64,000 bases of DNA from Sciurus carolinensis (lineage: Eukaryota > Chordata > Mammalia > Rodentia > Sciuridae), in the NCBI RefSeq assembly GCF_902686445.1, contig NC_062219.1, positions 109,741,160-109,805,159 of the forward strand, read 5' to 3'. The position numbers were made by a program, and so were the translations under genes. How positions within the stretch are numbered: the stretch's first letter is position 1; the number at the start of each line of letters is the position of its first letter. Below the pieces are notes generated by a model, which was not told the origin of the DNA, did no database searches, and was given only the letters and a program-made list of their open reading frames with translations. Below, piece after piece: positions 1 to 11,290 of the stretch.

Positions 1-951
1 GCTCTTTGCTATTGCTCATGACTGATTCTAGAAAGACCTTGGATCGCTGCACCAGAAGACAGTGAGTGCTGATGGAGGGAGAGAAAAGGCTAATTTTATG
101 GCACGTGGGCATGCTGTGGGATTGAGAGCAGAAGGGTAGGAAGCTGCCAAGTAAAACTTGGTTTCAGGGCAGTGCCAACCTTGCATTGCCTAGGACCGTC
201 CTGTGAAGGAGGGACCATTTTTCTGTGTGTAACTCACTATCCTTATTTAAAATATTAATAAAAGCTTCCCTATTTTAATAAAATGTGGACAGTCTGGCAC
301 TAAAGGAGTACAATAAGTATTATTATTTTTATTATTACTCTCCCAAAGCTGAACGGGCAGAGAGACTACCACAGGGCGAGCAGAGTGGGGGAACTGAAAA
401 GCTGGGCATCAGTGCTGGGTTGGCCGTGATTTCCCCTGAGAGACGGAGCCTTCCCTTAGCATCCTTTGGCCTCAGTGTCCTAGTTTCCATCCTTGAGGGA
501 TTCTGTCAGCTCTTTCTTCCTTTGTATAGTCTGGCTTTTGCAATAGATCATTATAGGATCCTTAGAGCTCCAGATTCCTGCAAATGACCACTGGTGGTTA
601 TTATGGTTATTTTTCAGTGTTCATCTTTGCATCTAGGTCTGGACTAGGGAAAGGCCTGTGGGAATTCTTACTTTTGTCCTTTTTAATGATAGATGTATCC
701 AGTAGCTTTTCAGGGCATCCTTAGGAAAAGTCCAAACCACAAGCTCATCAAACATTTCCACATGCTTAGTGTTAGCCATTTTATGGTAGGAGCTGGGCTA
801 CTCCTCTCTCTGAAGTTATTTTCAGCTGTGGTACCTTCCGCAAGGGCACTTCTCCTGAGAATGGCAAGGTGAATGGAGCCTGCGTTCCAGTCCTGTCTTC
901 ACCTGACCATGGGGAGAAAAGACAACACTCTTTGTGTAGGAATTGTTAACC
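1..951. other. non-coding, no recognisable gene
   Basis: AT-rich intronic or intergenic DNA. The 100-codon open frame at 285-587 has low-complexity YYYFYYYS at its start and resembles no family. I see no clear repeat. Confidence 0.6.
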
Positions 952-1198
952 TTATCTTATTTTTTTTTATTTATTTTTTTATTTTATTTTTTAAATTTTT
1001 ATTATTATTGTATACAAATGGGATACATGTTGTTTCTCTATTTGTACATGGAGGCAAGGCATACCATTTGTGTAATCATACGTTTACATAGGGCTATGAT
1101 GTTTGATTCACTATTTTTTTCCCTTCCCCCCCACCCTTCCCACCCCTCTTTTCCCTCTGTACAGTCCTTCTTTCCTTCATTCTTACCACACTCCTTAT

Positions 1199-1240
1199 CC
1201 CTAACCCTAAACCTAACCCTAAACCTAATGCTAACCCCAC
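1199..1240 (-). repeat. telomere-like hexamer tract inside the L1 3' UTR
   Basis: Six consecutive hexamers on the + strand (CCCTAA, CCCTAA, ACCTAA, CCCTAA, ACCTAA, TGCTAA) followed by CCCC. On the L1 sense strand this reads as TTAGGG-type repeats. It lies within the pyrimidine-rich part of the L1 3' UTR. Confidence 0.85.
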
Positions 1241-1284
1241 CCACCCCCCAATATATGTCCTCATCCACTTATCAGCGAGATCAT

Positions 1285-2001
1285 TCATCCTTTAGTTTTT
1301 TGAGATTGGCTTATCTCACTTAGCATGATATTCTCCAATTTCATCCAATTGCCTGCAAATGCCATAATTTTATCATTCTTCATTGCGGAGTAATATTCCA
1401 TTGTATATATATGCCACAGTTTCTTTATCCATTCATCAACTGAAGGGCATCTAGGTTGGTTCCACAATCTGGCTATGGTGAATTGAGCAGCAATGAACAT
1501 TGATGTGGCTGTATCTCTGTAATATGCTGATTTTAAGTCCTTTGGGTATAGGCCAAGGAGTGGGATAGCTGGGTCAAATGGTGTTTCCATTCCAAGCTTT
1601 CTGAGGAATCTCCACATTGCTTTCCAGAGTGGCTGCACTAATTTGCAACCCCACCAGCAATGTATGAGTGTTCCTTTTTCACCACATCCTCTCCAACACC
1701 TATTGTTGCTTGTGTTCTTGATAATCGCCATTCTAATTGGGGTGAGTTGAAATCTTAGGGTAGTTTTGATTTGCATTTCCCTTATTACTAGAGATGTTGA
1801 ACATTTTTTCACATATCTGTTGATTGCTTGTACATCTTCTTCTGTGAAGTGTCTGTTCATTTCCTTAACCCATTTGTTGATTGGATTATTTGTATTCTTG
1901 GTGTAGAGTTTTTTGAGTTCTTTATAGATTCTGGAAATTAGCACTCTATCTGAAGTATGGTTGGCAAAGATATTCTCCCACTCTGTAGGCTCTCTCTTCA
2001 C
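1285..2001 (-). pseudogene. L1 ORF2 C-terminal fragment (Cys-rich domain)
   Basis: This 238-codon open stretch on the - strand is the carboxy end of L1 ORF2p. It holds the family's conserved cysteine-rich motif ([10 protein letters not shown]...HCWWGC, about residues 102-121) and the terminal HIYTMEYYSAMKN and LSEISQSQKTKG blocks. ORF2p is the endonuclease/reverse transcriptase of LINE-1; here only the C-terminus remains. The frame continues open upstream into the inversion junction near 2150-2190. It is not expected to be functional because the endonuclease is absent and the RT lies inverted next to it. Confidence 0.92.
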
Positions 2002-2174
2002 ATTTCTGATAGTTTCCTTTGCTGAGAGAAAGCTTTTTAGTTTGAATCTATCCCAGTTGTTGATTCTTGCTTTTATTTCTTGTGCTATGGGAGTCCTGTT
2101 AAGGAAGTCTGATCCTAAGCCAACAAGTTGAAGATTTGGACCTACTTTTTCTTCTATAAGAGGCAGGGTCTCTG

Positions 2175-3188
2175 GTCTGATTCCCGAAACATAATTAGAA
2201 GCTATTTTGAAAATCTATACTCCAACAAAACAGAAAACTTCGAAGACATCAACAAATTTCTAGAAACATATGAATTACCTAAACTGAACGAGGAGGACAT
2301 ACACAACTTAAATAGACCAATTTCAAGCAATGAAATAGAAGAGGTCATCAAAAGCCTACCAACAAAGAAAAGTCCGGGACCAGATGGGTTCTCAGCCGAG
2401 TTCTACAAAACCTTTAAAGAAGAGCTCATTCCAATACTCCTCAAAGTATTCCATGAAATAGAAGAGGAGGGAACCCTCCCAAACTCGTTCTATGAAGCCA
2501 ATATCACCCTGATACCTAAACCAGACAGAGACACATCAAGGAAAGAAAATTTCAGACCAATATCCTTAATGAACATCGACGCAAAAATTCTCAACAAAAT
2601 TTTAGCAAACCGCATACAAATATATATTAAAAAGATAGTGCACCACGATCAAGTGGGTTTTATCCCAGGGATGCAAGGTTGGTTCAACATCAGGAAATCA
2701 GTAAATGTAATTCACCATATCAATAGACTTAAAGTCAAGAATCACATGATTATTTCAATAGATGCAGAAAAAGCATTCGATAAAATACAGCATCCCTTCA
2801 TGCTCAAAACACTAGAAAAAATTGGGGTAGTGGGAACATTCCTTAACATTATAAAGGCCATCTACGCTAAGCCCATGGCCAATATCATTCTAAATGGTGA
2901 AAAACTGAAAGCATTCCCCGTAAAAACTGGAACAAGGCAGGGATGCCCTCTTTCACCACTTCTATTCAACATCGTCCTTGAGACTCTAGCCAGAGCAATT
3001 AGACAAACCAAAGAAATTAAAGGGATACGAATTGGAAAAGAAGAACTCAAACTATCCCTGTTCGCTGATGACATGATTATATATTTAGAGGAACCAGGAA
3101 ATTCCACCAGAAAACTTTTAGAACTCATAAGTGAATTCAGTAAAGTAGCAGGTTACAAGATCAATGCTCATAAATCCAATGCATTTTT
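2175..3188 (+). pseudogene. L1 ORF2 reverse-transcriptase fragment (inverted 5' half)
   Basis: The open frame on the + strand (2128-3252, with flanking DNA at both ends) contains the L1 RT domain: [66 protein letters not shown] and the catalytic FADD at 3061-3072. The L1 match stops after KINAHKSNA at about 3186, where the TSD begins. There is no endonuclease domain, so it is a dead fragment despite the intact catalytic motif. Confidence 0.93.
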
Positions 3189-3264
3189 TTATCTTATTTT
3201 TATACTTTGTTACAGTTCTGAGTGTCTTGTCTGGGAAATTTCTGTTCAGTAGATAATATTCATA

Positions 3265-3465
3265 TTAATAGGTAGCACTTACTTTCTCTGATTGTGGGTT
3301 AAGTGTTGTTTTAAGCCTTTTACCCGTAACATGATATTTGAGCCTCCCAATGTCTCCATCTACTTTGGACAGATGCACAGCTGAGGCACAAAGAGGTTAA
3401 ATAACTTGCCCAGGGTCACTCATGTGATAAGTGGCACAGCTGGAATTTAATACCAGGCAGCAATG
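3265..3465 (-). repeat. MIR SINE
   Basis: Recognised by the antisense MIR core GAGGTTAAATAACTTGCCC and the following TCACTCATGTGATAAGTGGCA stretch. Old and diverged. Confidence 0.75.
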
Positions 3466-3785
3466 CTTGGCATCTATGATCGTAACACAGTTTGGTGCTA
3501 ATTTTAAATATGTGTTACACAAAAATGTTACAGTCTCTATTTTATCATTTTTATAAATTGATCCTTGAAGAGGTCATCAAGAATTTTTTCCTCAAAAGGG
3601 ATCAACTCATACTTTTTGCTTTTGCTTTCTTGTTTTTGACTTTTTATGCCAGGAAAGTAAGCTATTAGGAACCAGGAGATTTCATGTATACTTGAGTACC
3701 AGAGATGCAGAAGGGAAGGGTTCTGTGAAAGTAGAGTCGCTGCTGAGCACATTGCTGTGGTTAAAGTGGCTTTTGCCTTATTCCT
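3466..3785. other. non-coding, no recognisable element
   Basis: AT-rich sequence between the MIR and an L1 3' end. The small open frame here (3537-3752, -) matches no family. Confidence 0.55.
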
Positions 3786-4515
3786 TTTTTTAAAAAATTT
3801 TGTTCCTTTTAGATATACATGACACTAGACTGCATTTTGGCATGTTAGACATGCATGGAATATAACTTACTCTAATTAGTATCCCATTCTTGTGGTTGTA
3901 TGTGATGTGGAGTTATGCTGGTTGTATATTCATATATGAACACAGAAAAGTTATGTCCAATCCCTTCTACTGTCTTTTGTATTCCCCCCTCCATTCCCCT
4001 TTGTCTAATCCAATGAACTTCTTTTCCCACCACCACCCCTTTATTGTGTGTTAGCATCCGCATATCAGAGAGAACATTCAGCCTTTTGATTTTGGGGTCT
4101 GGCTTATATCACTTGGTATGATATTTTCCAGTTCCATACATTTGCTGTCAAATGCTATAATTTAATTCTTCTTTGTGGCTGAGTAATACTCCACTGTGTA
4201 TGTGTACCACATTTTCTTTATCCATTCATCTGTTGAAGGACACCTAGGTTGGTTCCATAGGTAGGCGATCGTGATTTGAGCTGTTCTAAACATTGATATG
4301 TGGCTGCATCACTGTAGTATGCTGAGTTTTATACTGAGGACTGGGATGACTGGGTCAAATGGTGTTTGCATTCCAAGCTTTCTGATAAATCTCCATACTA
4401 CTTTACAGAGTGACTGCACCAATTTGTAGCCCCAGCAGTGTATGAGTGTACCTTTCCCCCCACACCCTCACCAACATTTCTTGTTACTTGTATTCTGTGT
4501 AATATTTTCATACCT
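3786..4515 (-). mobile_element. old 5'-truncated L1 3' end
   Basis: The T-rich start at 3786-3800 is followed by an L1 3' UTR of a type different from the 952-3201 copy. Then come diverged antisense ORF2 C-terminal sequences: CTTTATCCATTCATCTGTTG near 4217, GGTTGGTTCCATAG near 4247, and GGGTCAAATGGTGTTTGCA near 4351. Stops are frequent and no TSD was found. Confidence 0.85.
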
Positions 4516-4629
4516 TTCTAAACACATGTCTGCAGTGGTCACTGAGTCACCTCCTGAGTTTCAAGCACCTATTCTGGGCAGGTGAAGGTTCATGAATATA
4601 CACAGGAAAAAGCAAGCCACTTTTTTCTA

Positions 4630-5660
4630 CTCTCATACTCAGCAGAGGACACTGCTGTGGCCAAATATGTGGTGGTTCCCCCAACACCAAGCAATTCTCC
4701 AACACCAGTTGCATATCCTATAATCCTGACACTGTCTGAGCTAGTGAGATGCCACATGTTGGACTGGGGGTGTAGCTCAGTGGTAGAGCCCTTGCCTAGC
4801 ATGCATGAGGCCCTGGTTCAAAAGCATCATATAAAAAAAGATCCCAAGTTTCAGTTTCCAGTTCCTTCAGATGCCAATAGCAAGTGCATTCTTCCAGAAC
4901 TTCTAACTGACCAGCTATAAATTGGAAGGTTCCTATAACCCCCTTCTTGGTTTTGATCATTTGCTAGAGCAGCTCTTGAAACTCAGGGAAACTGCTTGCT
5001 TACTATTGCCAACTAATTACAAAGGATATTTTAAAGGATGAAGATGCACAAGCAGATGAAGAGATACATAGGTGCGGTACAAAAGGATCCTGAGCTCAGC
5101 TGCTTCTGCCCCTCTGGAGTTGAGGACTTTCCCCTCCCGGTCCATGGATGTAGAGGTATTTAGCCACCTGCTGGGTTCTAAACCCTCTAAACCCTGTCCT
5201 TTCAGGGTTTTTTTAATTATTTTTAATTTTTGGATTCATCATTCAGGTATATTTGAATATATAATCACCAATTAGGGATCAATTCTTCCCTCTCCTCCCT
5301 GAAGGTCAGGGTGGGTCTGAAAGTTCCAACCTTCCAATCACAGGTTGTTTACCCTGGCAATAAGACCCAGCCTACAGTAATCTAGGGACTTTTAAGAAGT
5401 CCTCTCTCTACTGCAAACCCAGGTGTGGCTGAGAGGGGTTGCTGTGAGTAACAGAAGGTACTCTTATTTATCCCACTACACTTGTCCCAAGCTGTTTTAA
5501 GAAGTAGGACAAAAGACCAAATATTTTAACAAAAGATACTCCTATGGCTCTTATTGCTCCAATTAGGAAATTACCAGAATTTCAGGAGCAGAGAGCCAGG
5601 AAACTTGGACAAGACTGAAGTATATATTTCCTATTGTATCACAACTTCACAGCTTGATAC
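4630..5660 (-). mobile_element. ancient ERVL-type LTR (MLT2-like), interrupted by an ID SINE
   Basis: A long block resembles mammal-wide ERVL LTRs in antisense: CCTATAACCCCCTTCTTGG near 4933, the GATGAAGAGATACATAGG motif near 5056, GTCTGAAAGTTCCAACC near 5314, and a terminal ATATATTTCCTATTGTATCACAA-like end near 5620-5645. Family assignment is from memory and uncertain. No open reading frame of interest. Confidence 0.5.
4764..4845 (+). repeat. ID SINE
   Basis: GGGGGTGTAGCTCAGTGGTA (A-box region) and GCATGAGGCCCTGGTTCAAA (B-box region), followed by a short A-rich tail. Derived from tRNA-Ala; not a functional tRNA. Confidence 0.85.
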
Positions 5661-6858
5661 ACAGAACTGACACATTCAAACTCCCATCTATGAGGGCCAG
5701 CACCTTAGTTCATGATTCACCTCCCAGTCCTCCGTGGCTGAGCCCCTGGAGCATAACAAGCTATTGTGAAGTCCTAATGCAAGTTTTGGATAGATTAGGT
5801 GACTGTTGATAGCATTTCAATTAACTGTTATTTTCTATGTAATTATCAAAATAATGTTTCACAGCTTTATGGATTTTTTTGTTTGTTTGTTTCACTTCAT
5901 GCTTGTTTACTGAAAAAAATACTGGTGTTCTTTATTTCTCAGTATTTTCAACTGGGGAGAGGAAACAATGAAGATTCAGAGGATATTTATTCTAGTCCTG
6001 ATTCTGCTATTCTATCTGTGAGATCCTGAGAAACAGAGCCTCAGTTTTAATGAACTGTAATGACAGCCTGTGATCTTATGAGGTTGTGTGGAGGGTCAGA
6101 TGGCAGAACAGCTTTGGTGACTACAGATGAAAGACATTATTGTTTTCAGAATCGCCTACCAGTGCTTTTTCTATTATCTGCTCCCCGTTTCCAGCAGTGT
6201 CACTTAGCCCATCATTTTTGGCTTCAGATTTTAAAAAGGACCAGAACACTTGTCAGATGAGCACAAGAAAAGAGAAAGAAGAGGCATTCTGGGTGATTTC
6301 ATGAAACCCGCATCTCTTAAAGCTATGAGGGCAGGAACCATGGCTGTTCACTTTGCTCTATTTTTGTTCATCAAGTACATGGTGGACCTTTGATAATTAT
6401 TTGTTGAATGAGTAAACATAATTCCCAATTCCCAGGATTTCATCACAGAGTCAAGAAGCCAAACTGCTTTCCATAAGAGTAAAAGCAATAACCGCCAGGA
6501 GATGCTGGAGATTCTGGCAATGCAAATTCTCTGCTTTCATGAAATTACAGAAACTACCCTGAGCAGAGGGAGAGGTTAGAATGAAATCAGTTTGAAGTTG
6601 AAATGACTAAAGAATGTCAGAATTACAATCAGCTGGAGAGAAGTAGAGCCTTGTCAATCAACCTCTGTTTCCCTTCAAGTGGATCCACACTGGAGAAGTC
6701 AGAGAAGGACTGGCTTCTCTCCCTGTGACCTGCTGGCTTCCCCTGTCCATAAGAAGCACATCCCTCCTCTTGGTCCCCTCGGCAGTGGACATAATCACAC
6801 ATTGCCTCCCTCAAGTTTAAAATAAAACCACTGCTCTGTATAGTCAAGAAACTGGTCA
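5661..6858. other. mostly unique non-coding DNA with an L2-like 3' end
   Basis: No gene seen. About 6320-6418 ends in TTATTTGTTGAATGAGTAAA, typical of the L2 3' terminus (+). Short open frames at 5799-6029 and 6060-6260 match nothing. Confidence 0.5.
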
Positions 6859-7060
6859 GGACCAGGCATAGTGGCACCTCCTGTAATCACAGTGGCTCGG
6901 GAGGCTGAGGCAGGAGGATCATGGGGTCAAAGCCAGCCCTAGGCAACTCAGTGAGACCCTGTCTCTAAATAAATTTTTTAGAAGTGGGGGAGCTGGGGAT
7001 GTGGCTCAGTGGTAAAGCTCCCTGAGTTCAATTCCTGGTACGAAAAAAGAAAAAAGAAAG
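6859..7060 (+). repeat. MEN-type composite SINE (B1-like + ID)
   Basis: The B1-like left monomer (AGGCATAGTGGCACCTCCTG ... GAGACCCTGTCTCTAAAT) is joined to an ID-like right monomer (GGGGATGTGGCTCAGTGGTA) and an A-rich tail. Flanking TSD AACTGGTCA at 6850-6858 and 7061-7069. Confidence 0.88.
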
Positions 7061-7831
7061 AACTGGTCATCTGTCGTAGATCATGACTTTCAACCATAAA
7101 CTTACACAGTTGGCCATTTCTTGAAATCAGCAAAGATTCTTCCATGATGTGCTTCCCATGTTTACCCTGGGCTTCTGCTATAGATGTAACGGAAGGCAAT
7201 ATGCAGTGCAGGATTTTTCTCTTTAACCAAGAGTCATGGATACCTGAGAGAGTGGTTGGCCACATGCAGAAAGACCTCACCTTCAACCTGGTTTGATTGT
7301 GATGATTGGGAGGTGCGTAGGTGCTAGAGCAAAGGTGGGCTGAGACCATATTCATTTCAAGATTAAAGGGGGTCCCTCCTGTTAGGACATGGACTGAAGC
7401 ACAGGTAAGAGAAAGACGTAGGCCTGAACTGCTGGAGGATAATGGTATTAGGTACAGTGGAGGGGTGGTGCTAAAGACAGGAGCTGCTCTGAGCTCTAAG
7501 GCAGAAGGTTTGAGATTATTCCACATAACTGACACTGAGGCTGGGTAGGATCCCTGAGGAGTTTTTGGATATAGACACCTGTAATTTAGGATGATTTGAC
7601 TTAGGATTTTTTGAATTTACAGTGGTGTGAAAGTAATATGTGTTCAACAGACGTGCAGTGGATTCCTCCCTTCCTGAAACTGTGCTTCTGCAAGGAAGAC
7701 TTCTCCTGATTCTCCTCCCTTCTGTGCCTACCCATTGCTTACTTCTGGTGGAACTCTGTCCATGGCTGCATAGGTGGCCTTACAACCTGTGCTCCTCTTC
7801 AACTGTTAACCACACTGTTGGAGAGTTTTGT
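7061..7831. other. non-coding, no recognisable element
   Basis: Includes opposing open frames at 6978-7535 (-, running into the SINE) and 7321-7548 (+). Neither resembles a known protein, and the longer one starts inside SINE sequence. Confidence 0.5.
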
Positions 7832-7971
7832 TAAATCCAATTTCTTTTTTTTTTTATAACTTTTTTAAAATTTATTTTTACATGGTGCTAAGGATTGAAT
7901 CCAGTACCTCATACATGCTAAGCAAGTGTTCTACCACTGAGCCACAACCCCAGCCCCTAAATCCAACTTCT
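7832..7971 (-). repeat. ID SINE, antisense, with 14-bp TSD
   Basis: A T-rich tail is followed by antisense ID sequence (TCTACCACTGAGCCACAACC). The TSD TAAATCCAA[T/C]TTCT at 7832-7845 and 7958-7971 differs at one position. Confidence 0.88.
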
Positions 7972-8059
7972 TATGATAGCACTCTGCTGCTTCAACAGTG
8001 TTCCTCACCCTGGCCCATTCCCTTGGGAGATGGGAGCAGAATTTATGTTTATGAAAGCT

Positions 8060-8480
8060 ATGTGACAACATGATTTTGCCCTCCCTCTCTCCCGTGTGTC
8101 AGTCTAGACTCCTGTCATTTTCCTGGTTTGCTCCAAGCACTCACTCCTCCATGTATTGCTCAGAGTTTTCTCTCAGCCTGGAATGTTCTGCTCCCTACCT
8201 GCCACCTTCACTGTATATCTCTGTTGTTTTACTATCTAGTCCCCAGTTCTGCTTGCCCCTGAATCGTTTCCAGATTTACCATCGAGTGATCCCTTTCTCT
8301 GCTGAATCCCCAGAGCACAGCTTGTCCCTCCCTTCTTCTGATGTCCACCTCCATCCTATGTCCGGGCAGAGTCATGGTGCCTCTCCTCTACTGCCCACTC
8401 AGGAGTGGGTCCTTCTGAATCACCTAAGAGGCATCATGGTAATGTACGCAGATACAGCTGATGCTCAATGCATCATTTTA
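8060..8480 (+). repeat. L2 (LINE-2) fragment
   Basis: Diverged L2-like text (CTCAGCCTGGAATGTTCTG near 8173 and adjoining pyrimidine-rich coding relics). The 144-codon open frame at 8070-8504 lies on it and I do not treat it as a gene. Confidence 0.5.
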
Positions 8481-9320
8481 GAGGAAGAATATATGAGATT
8501 ATAGGTAATACTAAAAAATTATTACACCTGTTTTATAAAATCATCCACATTCCTTCCATGAGGGATTATGTAAAGAATGTCCTTAAAGAATTACATAGAA
8601 GAAAGTGGCTTAGTATACATGGATATTTACAATAAATAGTTTGAAATTGAATAGATATCAGCAGTCTATCATTATCTGCCATAAAAATGTTAGTGACTTA
8701 TTTGACAATTATCAGTTTTTTTAAAAAATTGCCAAAGTTTTAGGCAACTTGTGAGTTCATCTGTGAAAATACTATTGAAGACAAAAACTGACAACACATA
8801 CTGTACTAGCACTGCTACTGATGTGTTTTATATGGGGTTGTGATTCACCCTTGGTCATGGTGATGATGGAAGACCCAAATCCATCTTAAGTCTAAGATTT
8901 TATTGGTGATCTATATATTAGACATTGTCATTGAAAAGAGTTAGGAGAGGGAAGCAATAGCCCAGAAGGTCATTTAAACAATTCAGTTCCTACACATTTA
9001 TTGGTTGACTACTTTATGCTGGGTGTTGAGATACATAGAGGTGTGTGTGTGTGAGAGAGAGAGAGAGAGAAACGGGGATGTCAGGAGACAATCTGCAGTA
9101 TTTTAATGTGGGTTTCCCATTACATTGTTTGGAATTTGGAATGTCTTTTCCTAGAGAAACATCATAAATTATGTCTGCATCTCAGGATCACCCCAAAGCC
9201 CAGTATATAACATATATATGATGTACTTGATGTAAAGTACTGGATTCCTGGTTTGAGAAATTTAAAGCTACATTACATTACTATATTATTAATTCCAGGT
9301 TGTAATACAAGCACAGTAGT
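8481..9320. other. non-coding; dinucleotide repeat at 9041-9072
   Basis: AT-rich DNA with a (GT)n(GA)n microsatellite at 9041-9072 and a short L2-like antisense piece near 8990-9030. Nothing else recognised. Confidence 0.5.
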
Positions 9321-9590
9321 TTCTCTCTGTGTGTTCTTTTCTCTTTCTCTCCGTCTCTCTCTTTTTTGTACCAGGAATTGGACCTACGGGTCCCTAACCA
9401 CTGAACAACATCCCTACCCCTGTTTCAAATTTTTTTTTTTTTTTTTTAAATTTTGAGACAGGGTCTCACTAAGTTGCTTAGGGCCTTGCTAAGTTGCTGA
9501 GGCTAGCTTTGACCTTGTGATCCTCCTGCCTCAGCCTCCCAAGCCACTGGGAGTACAGACATGTGCCACCATGCCCCGTTCTCTCTGTGT
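9321..9590 (-). repeat. MEN-type composite SINE with 12-bp TSD
   Basis: Antisense ID part (GTACCAGGAATTGGACCTAC), a T-run, then antisense B1-like part (GAGACAGGGTCTCACTAAGT ... CCTGCCTCAGCCTCCCAAG). TSD TTCTCTCTGTGT at 9321-9332 and 9579-9590. Confidence 0.87.
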
Positions 9591-9728
9591 CCTTTATGGT
9601 AAGAACAGGCTTCCTTTTCCCTACGCCCTCTTTACTGAGTAATGCAAAGAAGAATTCTACCAGGTCCAGGGCTCTGGGTCCTGGGGTTAGGTGCTCTAGT
9701 GGAGGTAGAGATGAGCAGGTGTTAAGAG

Positions 9729-9746
9729 GTGTGTGTGTGTGTGTGT

Positions 9747-9780
<34 letters not shown>
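9729..9780. repeat. (GT)n microsatellite
   Basis: Twenty-six GT units with one C interruption at 9751. It explains the spurious Cys-Val repeat open frames. Confidence 0.98.
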
Positions 9781-9783
<3 letters not shown>

Positions 9784-10129
9784 AGACTAGTTGAAGTTGA
9801 GTGTCAAAGGAGGTTCTCAATAGTACTTCAAATGCTTTACACATATTGTATCATTGAATCATTAAAACACCCCCCCTTGAGATGGTACCGTTATCATTCC
9901 TCTAAAATGCTGGTATGTCCAGGACTCAGACCTTGGAACTTTTCTCTCACTAAACTCACTCATGTGGTCCCATGGCTTTGAGTATCATCTATGATGTCCT
10001 GCTCTTTGTTCCTTGAATGCTAGACAGAGACCAGCAGCTCATCACATAGATGATACTAGAAGTCTTCAACTTTTCCCTTAAACTGAACTTCTGGTTTTAG
10101 CCCACAGGCTTCTCCACGGTAGTAAATGG

Positions 10130-10590
10130 CAGCTTTAAGTTTCTAGTTACTCAGGTCAGAACCCTGGCATTACCCTTTAATTGTCTCCCCTTCCATATTC
10201 AAACCGTCAACCATCAACAAATACTCTCAGTACATTAAGAATACCCAGACTCCTACTGCTTCTCATTATTTTCACTGTTACTACAGTGATCAGAATCACC
10301 ATCATCTCCAGTCTGGATTACAGAAGTAGTTTCCTGACAGGACCCCTATTCCCATCCTTGTTTCACTGGTCTGTTCTCCAAATAGTACCAATTATTTCAA
10401 AGTATAAATCAGTTCATGAAATGTCTCTGTTCAGAATCCTCCGGTGTCTTCCCATCTCCAAGTTAAACCCAAGTCCTCTCTACAGCCTGTAGTGCTCTGC
10501 ACATCCTGGCTTTGTGACTTCAGTCTGAGCTCATTCCTTGGCATTATCACTCCCTTATGGTTCAGAGACACATTCCTGACCACCCCTCCA
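10130..10590 (+). repeat. L2 (LINE-2) fragment
   Basis: Characteristic diverged L2 text: CAGTCTGGATTACAGAAGTAG near 10310, CACTGGTCTGTTCTCCAAAT near 10364, and CAGAATCCTCCGGTGTCTTC near 10432. The open frame 10181-10492 lies in it. Confidence 0.65.
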
Positions 10591-11035
10591 TAAAACATAA
10601 AAAATAGCACATGCCCTATCCTACAGCCACTGTACACAGGCAGTATCTAAAAAGTATCCATGCCTTCTGGTGAAGCGATGAATGAGGTGACTGAAGAAAG
10701 GAGAGTTCACCAGGAGGGAAGTGACTGAGCACTGCAAGTGGGGGTTCACCCATGACAGACTTTACCTTCCCCTCATCCAGGCCAAGGAAAGACCATGTGG
10801 TCAATAAGACTTCCTTTCCTTTTTTCTCATGTGATGTACTTTCCAAGTCATCTTTTTAAAGACCAATATCATTATTACACTTTGAAGTGTTTGATAGTTA
10901 GTATTTAAGGTAAGGATATGAGTGAAAAGATAATAGTTCTATTTAGAAGAATGAAAATAATGGAAAAAAATTTTAAGAAATATAACAAAATGAGAAAGTA
11001 AACTGGTAGAGAGAGAGTAGATAGCAAATTTTCTT
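10591..11035. other. non-coding, no recognisable element
   Basis: Unique AT-rich DNA between L2 and a pyrimidine tract. Confidence 0.5.
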
Positions 11036-11215
11036 TCCTCCTTCTTCTCTATCTTCTTCTCCTTCTCCTCCTCCTCCTTCTTCTCCTTCTTCTCCTTCAC
11101 CAGGAATGGAACTCAGGGGTACTTAATCACGGTTTTTATATTTTATTTTGAGATAAGTTCTTGCCAAGTTGCTTAGAGCCTCACTAAGTTGCTGAGGCTG
11201 GTTTTAAACTCACAA
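11031..11215 (-). repeat. pyrimidine tract plus partial MEN/ID SINE
   Basis: A CTT/CTC-rich run (11031-11098) abuts antisense SINE text: CACCAGGAATGGAACTCAGG, then CTTAGAGCCTCACTAAGTTG ... TTTTAAACTCACAA. The pyrimidine tract is probably the decayed SINE tail. Confidence 0.7.
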
Positions 11216-11219
11216 AACT

Positions 11220-11290
11220 CACATTTTCTAGTATTTGTTATGTGCCAGGCACTGTCATTGGAAATGTAGAATTATTAGGTAGCTATATAA
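11220..11290 (-). repeat. MIR fragment
   Basis: Contains TTGTTATGTGCCAGGCACTG, the 3' region of MIR in antisense. Confidence 0.5.

Larger units (their letters stand above)
952..3201 (-). mobile_element. L1 (LINE-1) with 5' inversion (twin priming), including 13-bp TSDs
   Basis: The T-rich tail, L1 3' UTR and ORF2 C-terminus run on the - strand from about 965 to about 2165. The DNA then switches to L1 ORF2 reverse-transcriptase sequence on the + strand up to about 3188. TSD TTATCTTATTTTT is exact at 952-964 and 3189-3201. The two halves are not contiguous in ORF2: roughly 300 codons between the RT fragment and the C-terminal fragment are missing. An outward 5' half plus flanking TSDs is the signature of twin priming at a single insertion. 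Both ORF2 pieces are still open, so the insertion is fairly young. Confidence 0.93.

Noticed and set aside
943..1323. 126-codon + strand frame and opposing - frames
   Set aside because: They lie on the T-run, pyrimidine-rich L1 3' UTR and telomere-like hexamers; low-complexity artefacts.
4764..4845. tRNA-like sequence with A and B boxes
   Set aside because: It is an ID SINE body with A-rich tail, not a functional tRNA; the same applies to all other ID copies.
6978..7535. 185-codon - strand frame
   Set aside because: Its C-terminal end is antisense SINE (ID) sequence; the remainder matches nothing.
8070..8504. 144-codon + strand frame
   Set aside because: Overlaps an L2 relic; no recognised protein domain and no splice or promoter context.
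9729..9784. Cys-Val repeat peptides
   Set aside because: Translation of a (GT)n microsatellite.
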